From contig CM028329.1 of the NCBI GenBank assembly GCA_016647705.1, forward strand, positions 14,657,910-14,721,909: DNA of 64,000 nt. The letters are read 5' to 3'. Positions 22,053 to 35,055 of the stretch are shown piece after piece; the stretch's first letter is position 1; each line of letters starts with the position of its first letter. The translations under genes were made by a program, and so were the position numbers. This DNA is from Eucommia ulmoides. Taxonomy: Eukaryota > Streptophyta > Magnoliopsida > Garryales > Eucommiaceae. Below the pieces are notes generated by a model. It saw only the letters and a program-made list of their open reading frames with translations, ran no database searches and had not been told where the DNA came from.

Positions 22053-22862
22053 TTAAGGACAAGTGAGCCATATCGGATCCTCGTAGATGTGATTGTCTTG
22101 GATTGCTGGTGGCATCACAATGTGAATCTCCAATGGTGAAGAATCACAATCGTAGATCCATGCTTGGGTTTCCGTCTCATTTGAATAATCATCATTGAAC
22201 TCACCCAAGCTCTTTCCACTCATATCAGGTTCATCCCGGTGGCTTTCATAAATAAATATGGTTTGTTTGTCTCTCAGTGCCACCGCTTCTAACTCGGCCT
22301 CAATGAAACAAAGAAGATGACCGATTTGAGTCTCAAGAGACTTAACGGTCTCATCAATTTCAGTTCAGGTTGTCTTAATAGTGTTAAGACGAACCTCATG
22401 CTTATTAAGCCAATCATTCGTTTCTCTCCAAAACGCTTGGCTCTTTCCCATAAATTCAACGAACATTTCTTCCAGAGAGGGAGAAGACTCAACATATTGG
22501 TCCAGGGTGTCAATCCAAGGCTCCGAAATGGTGAAACTATCCCCCAAGCTTTGGTAGCTTGTTGAATAATTCCAACAGTGAAAATCAAACTCCACCATGT
22601 CTTCCAATAACCAATAGGCTTCATCCGTGGTTAGTTGGTCGAAAGAAGTAGTACCGCTTCCTCTTTCAACCCATGTTCTGGTTGCAGGTAATAACCCGTC
22701 GAAGAAGTTTAGTAGTTGACACTCCCTCGGGAAACGATGGTTTGGGAACCAGAACATCAACTCCTTGCATCGATCCCAAGTACAATAAAATAGCTCGGAA
22801 TCCTTTTGAAATAAATGCGAAAGTACTTGTTGATCTAACATCTTCAAGTACCCTGAAAGTGT
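22053..22862 (-). pseudogene. Best-preserved gag-like frame of the Athila-like family
   Basis: On the minus strand one frame runs about 270 codons from the deletion junction to a stop at about 22050, with a single in-frame stop (TGA at 22365-22367). In order it has a partial Retrotrans_gag domain (LFYCTWDRCKELMFWFPNH, LLNFFDGL, TRTWVE, LTTDEAYWLLEDM), a short linker with WNYSTSYQSLG, and a probable coiled coil (AFWRETNDWLNKHE, SLETQIGHL). The acidic tail ends WLTCP. The LxTQIGxL phrase is a usual Athila gag signature. The domain lacks the N-terminal part found in full gag proteins. No zinc knuckle is seen. Confidence 0.85.
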
Positions 22863-24138
22863 ACGGGTCAAGTTTTAGTAAAGTGGGAAGAGTAAGGGTT
22901 GTCGTATCCACAGGGATTGGATTAGATTATCATTGAGTACTGTAATTATCAGAACCTAACTTTATTTAGGCGATAAAAAATAGGTTTTTATAATAATTAT
23001 AAATTAAACTAATTATACTAATATACTAGTATGACATTTATGGGAAAATATTGCCTAGGGATTAACTTCGTTCACTTAAACGTGTTCGTTTCAATCTAGT
23101 TAATATTAACGGTATTCTAATCTATTCGACAATCTAGGTATCAAAAACTTACTCACTACCTCTCCCGAGTGTAAAGTGAATGAATATGTGACTTCGTGTC
23201 AATGCTGAAGTCCTTCTCTAGTGTCTATACGACACTTGGTCACATGAGTCTCGCCCCAACCTCACGGATTACACACTTTCTAACACCCTCCCAGGTCATT
23301 AGATCATCGCGTTGTGTTTAAACCCTAGTCCAAATTCAGGGTTATCTCTCCCGAGTGTCAAACCCCGATTTTTCAATATATCATAACAAGCATATAAACA
23401 TGGAATAATGGTAAACACAATCGAATAGACAAGGACAACCATTAACAAAACATCAATTTTATACAAACAACATTTTCATAAAGTACATCAAGCCCTAAAC
23501 AATATATGTTTAGCTACACATGGCCATAGCCTTATATACAACTAGAAACAAGCTAAACATATACAAAACAACCAACCAAACTAAGAAATAAAGTATAGAA
23601 ACAAGGAGACTAGCCGTTATCTGAAGATCCAACGCTAAAATCGATCAGAGAATGTTTCCTTCTCTTGGCCTTGATGATCTTCTCTTGGTTGGTAGTGTCT
23701 AGGAGCTCTCAAGACTCCCAAAAACATCACTCGTGTTTGGGGAGAAGAGGGAAGACATATATAGGATTCAAAATATCTCAAAATATCCCAAAATATCCTA
23801 AAAGATCTACAGTCGGATCGCTGCAGTGGTAGAGCTCTCTACATTTTGACCACTGCAGAAGTGGTTTTACCGCTGCAGCTGTGGAGAGTTCAACAACTCT
23901 CTGCATTTTGACCATTGTAGTAGTGGATGTAGGTTCTAAATTTTGATCTTTTTGCTCTTTTTTTCCACCGTTCTTCTACTGACTTGATCGTTTATGGACC
24001 GTTTTTATCCCTTTACGCCCAAACACCTGGTTTATAATAAAACAAATAAAAATGTATTAACACATATTAAAACATTATAAAAATACTCGAAAACTACCAA
24101 AATTGGTTTGGCAATAAATAGATGAATTACATCTATCA
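22857..24138 (-). repeat. 5' LTR of the 18989-24138 element, last bases deleted
   Basis: On the minus strand it begins at 24138 with TGATAG and runs to the GTACACTT phrase near 22860. There the sequence jumps to the gag exon instead of finishing in CTACCA. The palindrome cluster near 23815-23930 is partly decayed (CCGCTGCAGCTG, CACTGCAGAAGTG). Confidence 0.85.
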
Positions 24139-25196
<1,058 letters not shown>

Positions 25197-26692
25197 TGTA
25201 GACACCGCATTTTATCTCTCCTAGTCAGTGTCAAATCAAGTACAAGTTTGGATAAAATTTAAACTTAGGTTTAAAGGCAATGAATTTCTACTTTGAATAA
25301 AACTATATAATATAAAAAAAAATCTAAAAAATCATAAGAAAACACAAAAACTGTTAAATTTAACTGAATTTAGTTAAGTAAACATTTCAGGTCAACCCCG
25401 AAAATCCTATAATTTAAGGGGGTCTAAAATGACATTATTAAAGGTTGATTTTCGTTAAATCACCTTTAATATGAATAAAAATTAGAAACTATCCTTCAAT
25501 TATAGGATATTTCAATAATTTACCTCAATTACCTACCTTGACCCTAAAACATTTACTATCAATAATTTTATCTGTTTAACACCAAAATCATTTGTTTCAT
25601 TTGTTCATATTACATAAAATACCATCAAGATACAATCTAAGAGACCATTATAAAGGCTTGTAAATGTCATGACAAACCTTAAATCACCAAAGAGATTACG
25701 GATTTGGACTTGGTTAGAATTTGAACAAACCAAAGTTATCTTGACAAACCTCCCCAAGGCCCAATGAATCAAGGGCCCAAAACATCATTAAAAGGATTAA
25801 AACTTATAATTTAAATGACCAATAAAACCCTAGATATTCTCTACATAAAATATCTAAGGAAGAAACCAAATCACTTAGGAGGTAATCAACCATTATAAAA
25901 ACTAAACCAATTCGGTTCGCCAACTAAGCTAGGCATTTAATGTGCATTAAATTCCCATCCCATAAAGTATTAAATTATTGGGATTACATGGATAGGAAAA
26001 ATTCAAGGTATGTATATATTTTGATCAAAACATCTTAGGTTTAACCAAAATCCCTGAAATGTAACTACCCGTTATCGAAACCAAACCAATTTGGTTTGCC
26101 ACCTAGCCAAAGCAGTTAAAGCACATCCTATAAAGATTTTATCGTTTGGTATGACATGGAAGGGGTGGTATCAATGAATCAATATATTTTCATCAAAATA
26201 TCTTAGTGTTAACTAGAAACCTTGAAATCTAACTATCGGTTACAAGGAAAATCAACCCAATTCAATTCAAATCCAACCAATATTAGCCCATAACATCAAG
26301 CGTCATTATCAAGAATTAAATTCCAAGTGACACCTCAAGACCAAATACATTGCAACTTGAAAACATTAATGGCAACCAAACCGAAATAGTGAAACTAATT
26401 GGTACTTATCCCCTAAACCGAACTGGAAGTGTCACTTCATGCCATTAATGAACCCATGTGAAACCAATAATATTCAATATTGAGTAATGATTGCAAATGA
26501 TTTCCAATCATTACAAGAATCTAGGAAAGATATGGTAATCATTACCAAATATTAGAAAATCTTACACAATCCTTAAAAGTCGTCGAAAGGTGATCAAGAT
26601 CAAGACAAGAGGACATGTATCTTAGGCCAAACATACCCTAAGGAATGGTTTGTAATAAAAATCTCATGGATGAGTGCGCAGGATCCTTGGCC

Positions 26693-26700
26693 TATAAATA
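26693..26700 (+). promoter_or_regulatory. TATA box of Tat LTR A
   Basis: TATAAATA in the context GGCCTATAAATA. The same context occurs at the matching place in LTR C (31774) and LTR B (63127). Transcription would start about 30 bp downstream. Confidence 0.75.
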
Positions 26701-26845
26701 CAAGGGCATAGTTTCATAATTTTCAAGTCTTGGAACCCTAGCTTCTCTCTCTAAGCTCAAGAAACTCCCTCGGGTGCTAGGATTTTTAAGAATTTCTATT
26801 GAATAACACACCATTATTTTGCTAAAATTCAGTCCTGAAGGGTGT

Positions 26846-26875
26846 TCTTGAGGTTCTTGGAGCAAGAACTCAAGA
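26846..26875 (+). other. Conserved 13-bp leader hairpin of Tat LTR A
   Basis: TCTTGAGGTTCTTG (26846-26859) pairs with CAAGAACTCAAGA (26863-26875), giving 13 base pairs with one bulged G and a three-base loop. It lies about 150 bp after the TATA box, so it would be in the transcript leader. It recurs in LTRs C and B. Confidence 0.75.
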
Positions 26876-27408
26876 TGTTGACGGGGATCGATCGAATTCA
26901 AGCCAAGAAGATCAAGAACGATAAGAAGGTTACTTGTTTAGGGAAAGACCACTCACCTAAACTAGGTATGTGTCTTTAACATCCTTTGATCTTATCTTAG
27001 ATTTCATATATATTGCTCGTACATAGTAAAATCATGTAGTCACCATGCTTTAAATTCATGTATATATCACAGACAATCCATAATCAACTAAAACATTTAA
27101 TTTTTGTTATAATCATCAAACCATGTCCATATCATACAAAATCATCTCAAGAACATCCAAAAACATATTAAGAACATGTGAGGACCCAAATCATCTGAGA
27201 ACATGTTAAGAACATGTAAGGATCCAAACAAAACATTTATCACACCATGAGTTGTGTATAGTCTCTATGATTCTTTCATAACCACTTCAAACCAACTCTT
27301 TACTAATTGTTAAGACTAACTATATACTATTAATAAACTGATTTACTTTATGCTAAACGTCAAGATCACAGCCTGACACTAAGTTGTCAGGCTCGTAGAC
27401 TGGTACCT

Positions 27409-27449
<41 letters not shown>
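27409..27449. repeat. TA/CA microsatellite in LTR A
   Basis: A short TA run passes into about 14 CA repeats. LTR C does not carry an equivalent expansion. Confidence 0.9.
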
Positions 27450-28697
27450 TACACTGACACACTTTTTTGTCTAAAAATTCAGGATAAAGAGAGGGCCTCT
27501 ATTCCTTCGAGGATATGTGTGATTCTTCTTCAGAAACATTCCCGTTTTTCTTAGTTACGAGTAGGACTAGCATATATATATTGTTTTTCTTTTCTTTTTC
27601 AACTAAAAACTCACATACTAATACTAATTTGTCTAAACAAAAGAGTTTAGTTAAGGTGTTCTTGACAAAATCAAAGAGATCATGTACATATTATGGTGTG
27701 ATTCCTGTTTTTGTTTAATAACTAAAATCAAGTAAAACCCAACCAACCAGTAATTACCTTGTATAAATGAACTACATGATGACCTAATTCTTATTAATCT
27801 GAGATACGTAGGCAACCCATGTATGGGTTTGGTCACATATCTAAACAATTTAGTCTAGTTTACATGCTAAAACTTTATGTCGACTTGATTTTTCGTGTTT
27901 ACTGGGATATGTAGGCAACCTTTATAATGTTCGATCTCTTAAAAAATGCAAAAACATTTTATTTTCATATAACTTGCATGTTGGAATTACATGTCAACTT
28001 GATTCCTTGTGAAAACAAGCATATGTAAGAAGCCTTTATAAGGTTCGGTCGTTTATATTTATGTATTTTATAAACTGCCATTGGGTTATCACTACCTAGG
28101 TTATTGTAGTGTACTGCTTTACATTGCATCAAAAACAAAATAATATTTTCATTTATAGTTACAAAATATATAGTTATGCCTTTACTATTTTAATCACGTC
28201 AAAATACATAAAAAAAAAAAAATAATAATAATAAATAAATAAATTATAAAGGGAGTTATTTTTGTTAAGTAAACCAAAGAAAATTACTCGGATATTGTTT
28301 AACAGTGAATATTCATTTAGACCAAGGTACCATTTATGGACGGGTGTCTTAGGGTACGTATAACCTTCCCTGAGCATAATCGACCCCTGAACATAAATAA
28401 TATATCTGATACATAGACCTTTTACGAGTCAAAACATAGGCAATTTTAAATTAAAAATGAATTTCTAAAACTCCGGGTAACCTAGCACACCCTTTAAACC
28501 TATGCTAGGTGGCGACTCCATTTTCAACATAAAAATTCTGGGCCAAGAAGTTTTTCAAAATCGAAGCCTAGAAAATCCCTTGAAAAACTATTTTCAAAAT
28601 GAACAGATTTGGAGGACTTAGAGAGGGATAAATAAAACTTGTTTTCATCTTTTTCTCCATCTCTACTTCTTCTGCTATCAAAATCCGGGGTGTGTCA

Positions 28698-30308
28698 GGG
28701 AGCATGGTTAAATTTTTTAATTGAGAAACTATCAAAGTTAATTGTCATCATCCAAAAGGGGAAGATTGTTGAACAAAGATGTTTTGATGGACAAATGAAC
28801 ATTGATATTTTATGGAACTAATGCGTTTATTAAGTGATTTTGTATTAGAGTTCCATTTATTCAAATGAGAAAAAAAAAATTAAATCCAAAAGGATATTGT
28901 TTGTTGACGATTTACAAGATAATATTTTATAAGAGATTTAAGATGTTTGCAAGGTGAAGATATTGAAGATTCTTTGGAGCATTGAATATTTTTTGTATTC
29001 TTAAGTAAAATAGCTTAATACTCTTATGCTTTTAATGCAACCTGATTAAGATCACGCACGGTACTTTAAAATGAGTAATCTTATGTGTGCCATCGTCAAA
29101 AGTAAAAAATTTAAGATCCAAAATAATTTATATCAAGTGTTACTATCATGAAATGTTTTTCATAAAGTGTTGAATTGATAAAATATTTTTAACGCATAAA
29201 ATAAGAAGTTTTCGGTCGATTCTGTTAACAGACGAAAATGGTCGGTCGACTAACAAAAATAATGGCTTGAAGGAAATTGAGAGACAAAACTACTGGCTAG
29301 AGTGGTCAATCAACCAAAGGAGTGGTCAACCCACAGCTTCATAGAATGGTCATAATTCTAAACATTGGAAATGGTCGGTTAACTGAATTTCGGGCAGTTG
29401 ACCAACACTGGCATATTCAGTCAACTTGACTATTTCAATTTTCGTGATCTTTTACCCAAATCCTATGGTTTTAAACATTGGAAAATCATATTTTTGTGGG
29501 ATTTGAGTATATTAAAATTATATATAATATATTATCAAGATCCTATCAATTGGTCCTTATATTAATTGATTATATGAGTTGTTGGTAAAACTACTTTCTA
29601 TATTTATGGATTTTGAATCAAAGAGGTCTGGGGGACCAAATTGAGCTTTTCAAAGTGTATTTTTAAATGAAATATATTTATTTTGAAAGTCTATTATAAG
29701 GGTCTTAAAATGCCACTTAAGGTCTTATGTTTTGAAATATAAACGTTATTGGCATGGTTTGAAATCTATATAATAAGACCTGCATTTTCAACTTTAAGCA
29801 ATCAAGAACAAAGAGTTTAAATTTGAATTTTCTTTAAAGAGAGTGAGATTTTACTTAAATATTTCCTAGAGAGTGATTCTGAAAATGTTCTTAATCAAAG
29901 TGTGCAAACATTTTCATCACCGATTTTATATTACACTGAGCTATCTTATCTATTTTCAAGAAATCCTGGTAAGATATTTCCAAGTTTATTTATGTGCTTT
30001 TCTTATATGATCTAATTGACAACATGGAATATTTGTGTTTGAAAAATCATTTTCCAATTTGAACTACTTTCATATCTTAGAAAACGATTTTTTCTTGTGA
30101 AATCTAATTATATATTATGGTTTACCTAAGTTGAGTTAAATCAGATTTATTTTCTCCCGTAGTTCTAACATGTAGTATTTGGTGCACTTGAGTATAATTC
30201 TTTTGAGGTGGTAGAAGCTATTGTGGGAAAAAACTTAGTGTTTTTCTATAATTGTGAGTGTGAGTGGATTATACATATTTAGGATTGTGTCTAATCAGGG
30301 TAGTTTGG
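28698..30308 (+). mobile_element. 3' end of an older Sirevirus-like copia element (internal tail and truncated LTR)
   Basis: The first 70 bp match the end of copia interiors: GTCATCATCCAAAAGGGGAAGAT is the polypurine region. The LTR starts at 28767 with TGTTGAAC and aligns with the LTR at 32413 through GTTTTGATG, the palindromic section near 29205-29430 (GGTCGGTCGAC) and TAATCAGGGTA near 30295. It then stops where Tat LTR C begins. Tat element 1 ends at its left edge and Tat element 2 begins inside its LTR, so it looks like the common older target of both. Confidence 0.8.
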
Positions 30309-31773
30309 TATAGACACCGCAATTTGTCCCACCTAATCAGTGTCGAATCAAGTACAAGTTTAGATAACTTTTAAACTTGGGTTTAAAGGGAATGAATTTA
30401 TACCTAATATCACACCATATAATATACAAAAATGCCCAGAAAACATAAGAAAAACAAAAACTATTAAATTTGACAAAATGTAGTTAAGTAAAAGTTTCGG
30501 GTAAACAATGAAAATTCCATAATTTAAGGGGGTATAAAATGACTTTATTAAAGTTTTATTTTCATTAAATCATCTTTAGTATAGATAAAAATTAGCTACT
30601 ATCCTTAAATTATAGCATATTTCAACCAATTACCTTGGTTACCTACCCTGATCATGAAATATTTACTTTCAATGAATGTTGTCAGTCTAAAACCAAAAAC
30701 AATTGTTTCAATTATGAAAATTATGTCAAATACCACAAATAACAATAAAAGAGACCTTAATCAAGGCTGGAAAAGGTCATGGAAAGCCCTAAATCACAAA
30801 AGTGATTAAGGGGCTGGACTTAATTTAGAATTACACTAAATTCAAGTTCTCTTAACAAACCACCCTAGGCCCAATGAATTTAGGGCCTAGACATAATTAA
30901 AGGCCCAAAAAAGAGGCCTTGAAATGAACAGTGAACCTTGCTAGAAGTTTCCTACAAAATATCTAGGAAGAGAACTAAGACACTTAGGATGTGACAAACC
31001 ATTTTCGAAACTAAACTCATTCGGTTGCCACCTAAGTTAGGAATTTAATGAGCATTGAATGCCCATAACATCAATAATTAAATTATTGGGATGGAATGGA
31101 TAGGCCACATTCAAAGGATCTAGATAGTTTGAGCAAAATATCTTAGGTATAATCGAAAACCTTGAATTGTGACTACCCCGTTACCAAAATCAAATCAAAT
31201 CGATTTTCCACCTAGCCAATACATTAAATGAACATACCATAAATCAATAAATTCTTGGGATGACATGGAAGGGCTAGGTTCTAAGAATCTAGATATTTTC
31301 ACCATAATATCTTAGGGTAACTAAGGAATTTGATAACCAACTGTTGGTTACAAGACAAGTTAACCCGATTCAATCTAAAACCAACCGGATGAGTGCTCAC
31401 CAAGTCATGACTCATAATTGAGCATTAAATGCTATGCTGATACATTAAGAATAGGATCAATGCATTTGGAAAACATTAATGGCAACTAAACCAAAATTGT
31501 GAAACTAACCAGTACTTAGCCCTTAAGCCGAACTGAAAATGTCACATTGAGCCATTAATGCACTCATGTGCAAGAAATATGATTGGAGGAGAGGTAATGA
31601 TTGGTAATTATTGCTAATCATTACCAAATACTTGAAGATCTTTCCTTCCACCCAAAATTCGTTCAACACAAAAACAAGATCAAATCAAAAGACCAATTCC
31701 CCGAGGCCTAATATTTCCTAAGGAGTAGGCTAGATATTCTTTCCCATTTATTAAAGCGCAGGTATCCTAGGCC

Positions 31774-31781
31774 TATAAATA
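31774..31781 (+). promoter_or_regulatory. TATA box of Tat LTR C
   Basis: TATAAATA in the conserved context GGCCTATAAATA, matching LTRs A and B. Confidence 0.75.
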
Positions 31782-31925
31782 AGGGGCCTATTTTCATAAA
31801 TTTCAAGTCTTGAAGGCATAGTTTCTCTCTCTAAACTCCAACAACTCTCTCAGGTCCTAGACCTCTCAAGCAATTCTCTTGAACCACATGCCCTTATTCT
31901 ATTAAAATCCAATCTCAGAGTGTGT

Positions 31926-31955
31926 TCTTGACGTTCTTAGAGCAAGAACTCAAGA
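31926..31955 (+). other. Leader hairpin of Tat LTR C
   Basis: TCTTGACGTTCTT and AAGAACTCAAGA form the same stem as in LTR A with a few mismatches and the loop region AGAGC. It lies about 150 bp downstream of the TATA box. Confidence 0.65.
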
Positions 31956-32412
31956 GGAAAACAGTCATCGATCAACATCTAGGCAAAAAGAACAAGAAGG
32001 AAAATGAGATAGCTATTTTGGGAAGACCACTTCCCCTAAGTAAGGTATTCTAGAGGTTCTTTCATCAATATTTTAAGAGATCAATGGTCACCAATCGAGG
32101 ATCAACCAAGAAGATCAATGAGGAAAATGAGGTAATCACTTAAGGAAGACTACATCCCCTAAAAATGTATGTTTTCTTCAAAACCCTCTTTGTTCTTGGT
32201 TTAATCTTACATATGTTGCTTGTAAATAGTATAATAATGTAGTTCATACACTTTAATTTCAAGTACATAACACATGAAACCCATAAACAACCAAACAAAT
32301 GCTTAATTATTACTTAAATAGCCAAACTATGTCCAAATCATATAAAACTATTTCAAGAATATCAAGAACTTGTAAGAACAAGTTAAGAACATATGAGGAC
32401 CCAAATAATCCA

Positions 32413-35055
32413 TGTTGATCCTAAGATTTTGATGAATAATTAAATATTGATGTTTTTGGTAGAACTAACGATTTTATTGAGTGTTTCAATTTATTAGTTC
32501 TAGTGATGAAAATGATCATGAAGATATTGTGACAATGCTAAAAATAATGACAAAGATGGTGGAAGATTAAGAGTTTGAAGAAATTTAAAAATCTAGAAAA
32601 AACAACTCAAGTTAAATTTTTACTCTTAATGTATCCCGATTAAGATCACATACGACACAAAATATTTTTTTATAAATATGTGTGTTTTTTATATGATCCT
32701 AATTAGTTAAATTATTTACTCCTATGTGTAATTGAAGAAAGATAATTGATTAAAATTGAATTTAAGGATTTAGTAGAGTTAACCGAAAAAAGAAATTGGT
32801 TAAAGGGGTAAAAACGTCGAAGAAATTGAATGAAAATGAATTAAGGAGAGGTATTCCAGCAATAGTCGGTCGACAGGTAAGTCGACCTATGGTTATAAGG
32901 TAAACTCTCTGGATCATTCGGTCGACAGGTAAGTCGACTTATGGAACCCTCTGAATCGTCTAGTCTACAGGTAAGTCGACCTATGCTTAGAAAATAAACT
33001 CTCTGGATCTTCCGGTCGACAGGTAGGTCGACTTGTGAAAGTCTTTAGATCGTCCAGTTGATAGGTAAGTCGACCGATGGTGAACTAATTTTGGCTTGGG
33101 CTACATCCTAAATTGGGCGATCGACCGATGGGTGTTGGTCGGTCAACCGATGGTCAGTTTTAGGATTTGTGGAATTTTGGAATTTATCCAAATATTAGCC
33201 ATTTTATGGTTAGAATATGAGAGATATCTTAGGGATCTAAACTTAATTGAGATATGGTCTATCTATTCTATTATCCCTATTAATTTGATCTACTTAATTA
33301 AATATTATTTTAATTAAAGTACTTTAATACATTCCATTTTGCTGAATTTCGATTTAAAAATGTTTAAGGACCAAAATAAGATTTCTCAAGAATATTTTTA
33401 AATGAAAAATATCTATTTTGAACATATATGACATATGGGGTCTTGGGGTTTCATTTAATGACATAGTATTTGAAAAGTAGTCATGATAAGATATTTTTGA
33501 AATCCCTATATTTAAACCATATTGCTATTTCGGTGGAGAATATTTTGGGCCCAAGATATGGGAGAGATTTGAGGGATTTTATTTTTACCTTACTATTTAG
33601 TCCATATACTTAAATATTATTCTTTCTATACTTTCATTGATTAAGATCAAATTATTTTGGGGACTAAATTGAGAGGTTTAGAAGTTATATTGTTGGTTAA
33701 ATATAGACGTTATAAATCTATATGATATATGAGGTCCATATGTGTCATTTATTGACATAACATTTGAAAACTAGCCGTTGGAGGTCTAGTTTGAGGGCTA
33801 TTAAAAAAGACCTGCGGATTTCACATAAAATACACAATATCAAGAACTATTAAGTTCCTAAGCTTTTCTAAGAGTCATCATTCTGATATTATTTTGAGAG
33901 ATCAATTGTGAGATTGATTATTGAGAAGTTCTTGAGTTAAAGCGCAATTTGAGTTAGCATCACCGATCAAAGCTGTCTTGTGATACAATGTGCAATATAT
34001 TCGGTATTTTCCTGGTAAGATCATTCTAAGTTTATTCTTTAATTGAGTATTTTATTATTATTATTATTTGTTTGGTGAATTGATCTTTTTGAGAAATCGT
34101 TTTTGAACTTTAAAAGTATAAAAATCTTTTAAAAACGATTTGTGTGTTAATCTAATTACGTGCTTAATTGTGCTACCCACATTCTTTATTACAATCAGAT
34201 TTTGTTTTCTTACTTTATTTCTATCACTAGTATCGGGACCTTAATTGAGTATTAATTAATCTGGGGTGGTAGAAGCTCTGAGTGAAAAAAAAAAAAAACT
34301 TATCAATTCTGTAATTGGTGAGTTGTGTGCGGATTAGATATTATTGGGAATATCTAATCAAGGGTAACTTTGGGTTTCGATCTCTTCCAGTAAAGATATT
34401 AAGATTTGATCTTTGCCTAAAACACAAAAATGGTTAGGTTACTTTTTTCCCGTTGAAAAGAGCTTAGGTGTGATTCTTCCTGATTAGGATCAATTGTGAG
34501 TAAATTATAAAGGTTCCATTCTTACCTGAGAAAATGATACTTGGAGTAACTGTGAGGTTTAATTCTTGAGTCTAAGGTATAAAAAGAATTAGGTTGTGAG
34601 TTTCCCTGTAATGGAATTAGGTTTGTCTTGAGTCTGAAAAAAGATAAGGTTATTCTTGAGCCTGGAAAAAAGAAAAGGTTATTCTTGAGTCTGGGAAAAA
34701 GAATTTATAAAGGTTGATTATGAGCCTGTGAAAAGAATTATTGTATAAAGGTTTGGTTCCTACCTATTAAATGAATCTTGAGTTTAATGGGTGCGAATAT
34801 CCGTAGGGCTCAGAGGACTAGATTTGCCAAGAGTAACTTGGTGAATCATGATATATCGTGATGTATTGCTTTATTTACTTTACTTATATATTGTTGTTTG
34901 GTGTGCATCTAGTTGATAATATATTTCCATTGCTATAAAGAGATAATAATTATTTTAGGATTAAATTAATTATTTGAAATTTTGAAGTATATTATTTGGA
35001 TTAAATTTTATCACTACCCAATTCAACCCCCCCTGGGTAGCTCACTGGGCCAACA
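32413..35055 (+). mobile_element. Sirevirus-like copia solo LTR (2643 bp)
   Basis: It starts TGTTGATCCTAAG and ends CACTGGGCCAACA, with the perfect target duplication ATCCA (32408-32412 and 35056-35060). It interrupts Tat LTR C between ACCCAAATAATCCA and AAGAACATG; LTRs A and B are continuous there. Near the 3' end it has the phrase CCCAATTCAACCCCCCCTGGG common to this copia group. A palindromic GTCGAC array is at about 32870-33085. Repeated GATTATTCTTGAGYCTG-like phrases occur around 34610-34730. No internal sequence is attached. Confidence 0.95.
32870..33085. repeat. Palindromic GTCGAC array in a copia solo LTR
   Basis: Pairs of the form GTCGAC-AGGTAA-GTCGAC recur about five times at roughly 50-60-bp spacing, separated by phrases such as AAACTCTCTGGATC. 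The 12-bp spacing inside each pair is the same as in the array at 21-250. Later units show C-to-T decay (GTCTAC, GTTGAT). Confidence 0.85.

Larger units (their letters stand above)
18989..24138 (-). mobile_element. Athila-like gag-only element with a 5' deletion (5150 bp)
   Basis: Minus-strand LTRs at 18989-20328 and about 22857-24138 flank a 2.5-kb interior. The flanks ATGAC (18984-18988) and TTGAC (24139-24143) are a target duplication with one change. The uninterrupted site is present in Tat element 2 at about 59775-59805. A deletion has fused the 5' LTR, some 35 bp short of its usual end, directly to the gag exon. This removed the primer-binding site, leader and intron, so the copy could not have been reverse-transcribed again. 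Confidence 0.9.
25197..28697 (+). repeat. 3' LTR (A) of Tat element 1 (3501 bp)
   Basis: It starts TGTAGACACCGC directly after the polypurine tract and ends GGGGTGTGTCA. TGTAGACACC is the usual LTR start of plant Tat elements. It aligns along its length with LTRs C and B. It contains a TATA box (26693), a leader hairpin (26846-26875), the TA/CA microsatellite at 27409-27449 and three GAACTACGT-type units near 27766, 27870 and 27981. Unlike B and C it has only one copy of the segment downstream of the hairpin. Confidence 0.9.

Noticed and set aside
22289..22624. Minus-strand open frame of 111 codons
   Set aside because: It is a shadow frame of the gag-like sequence at 22053-22862, which is the frame with recognisable gag motifs.
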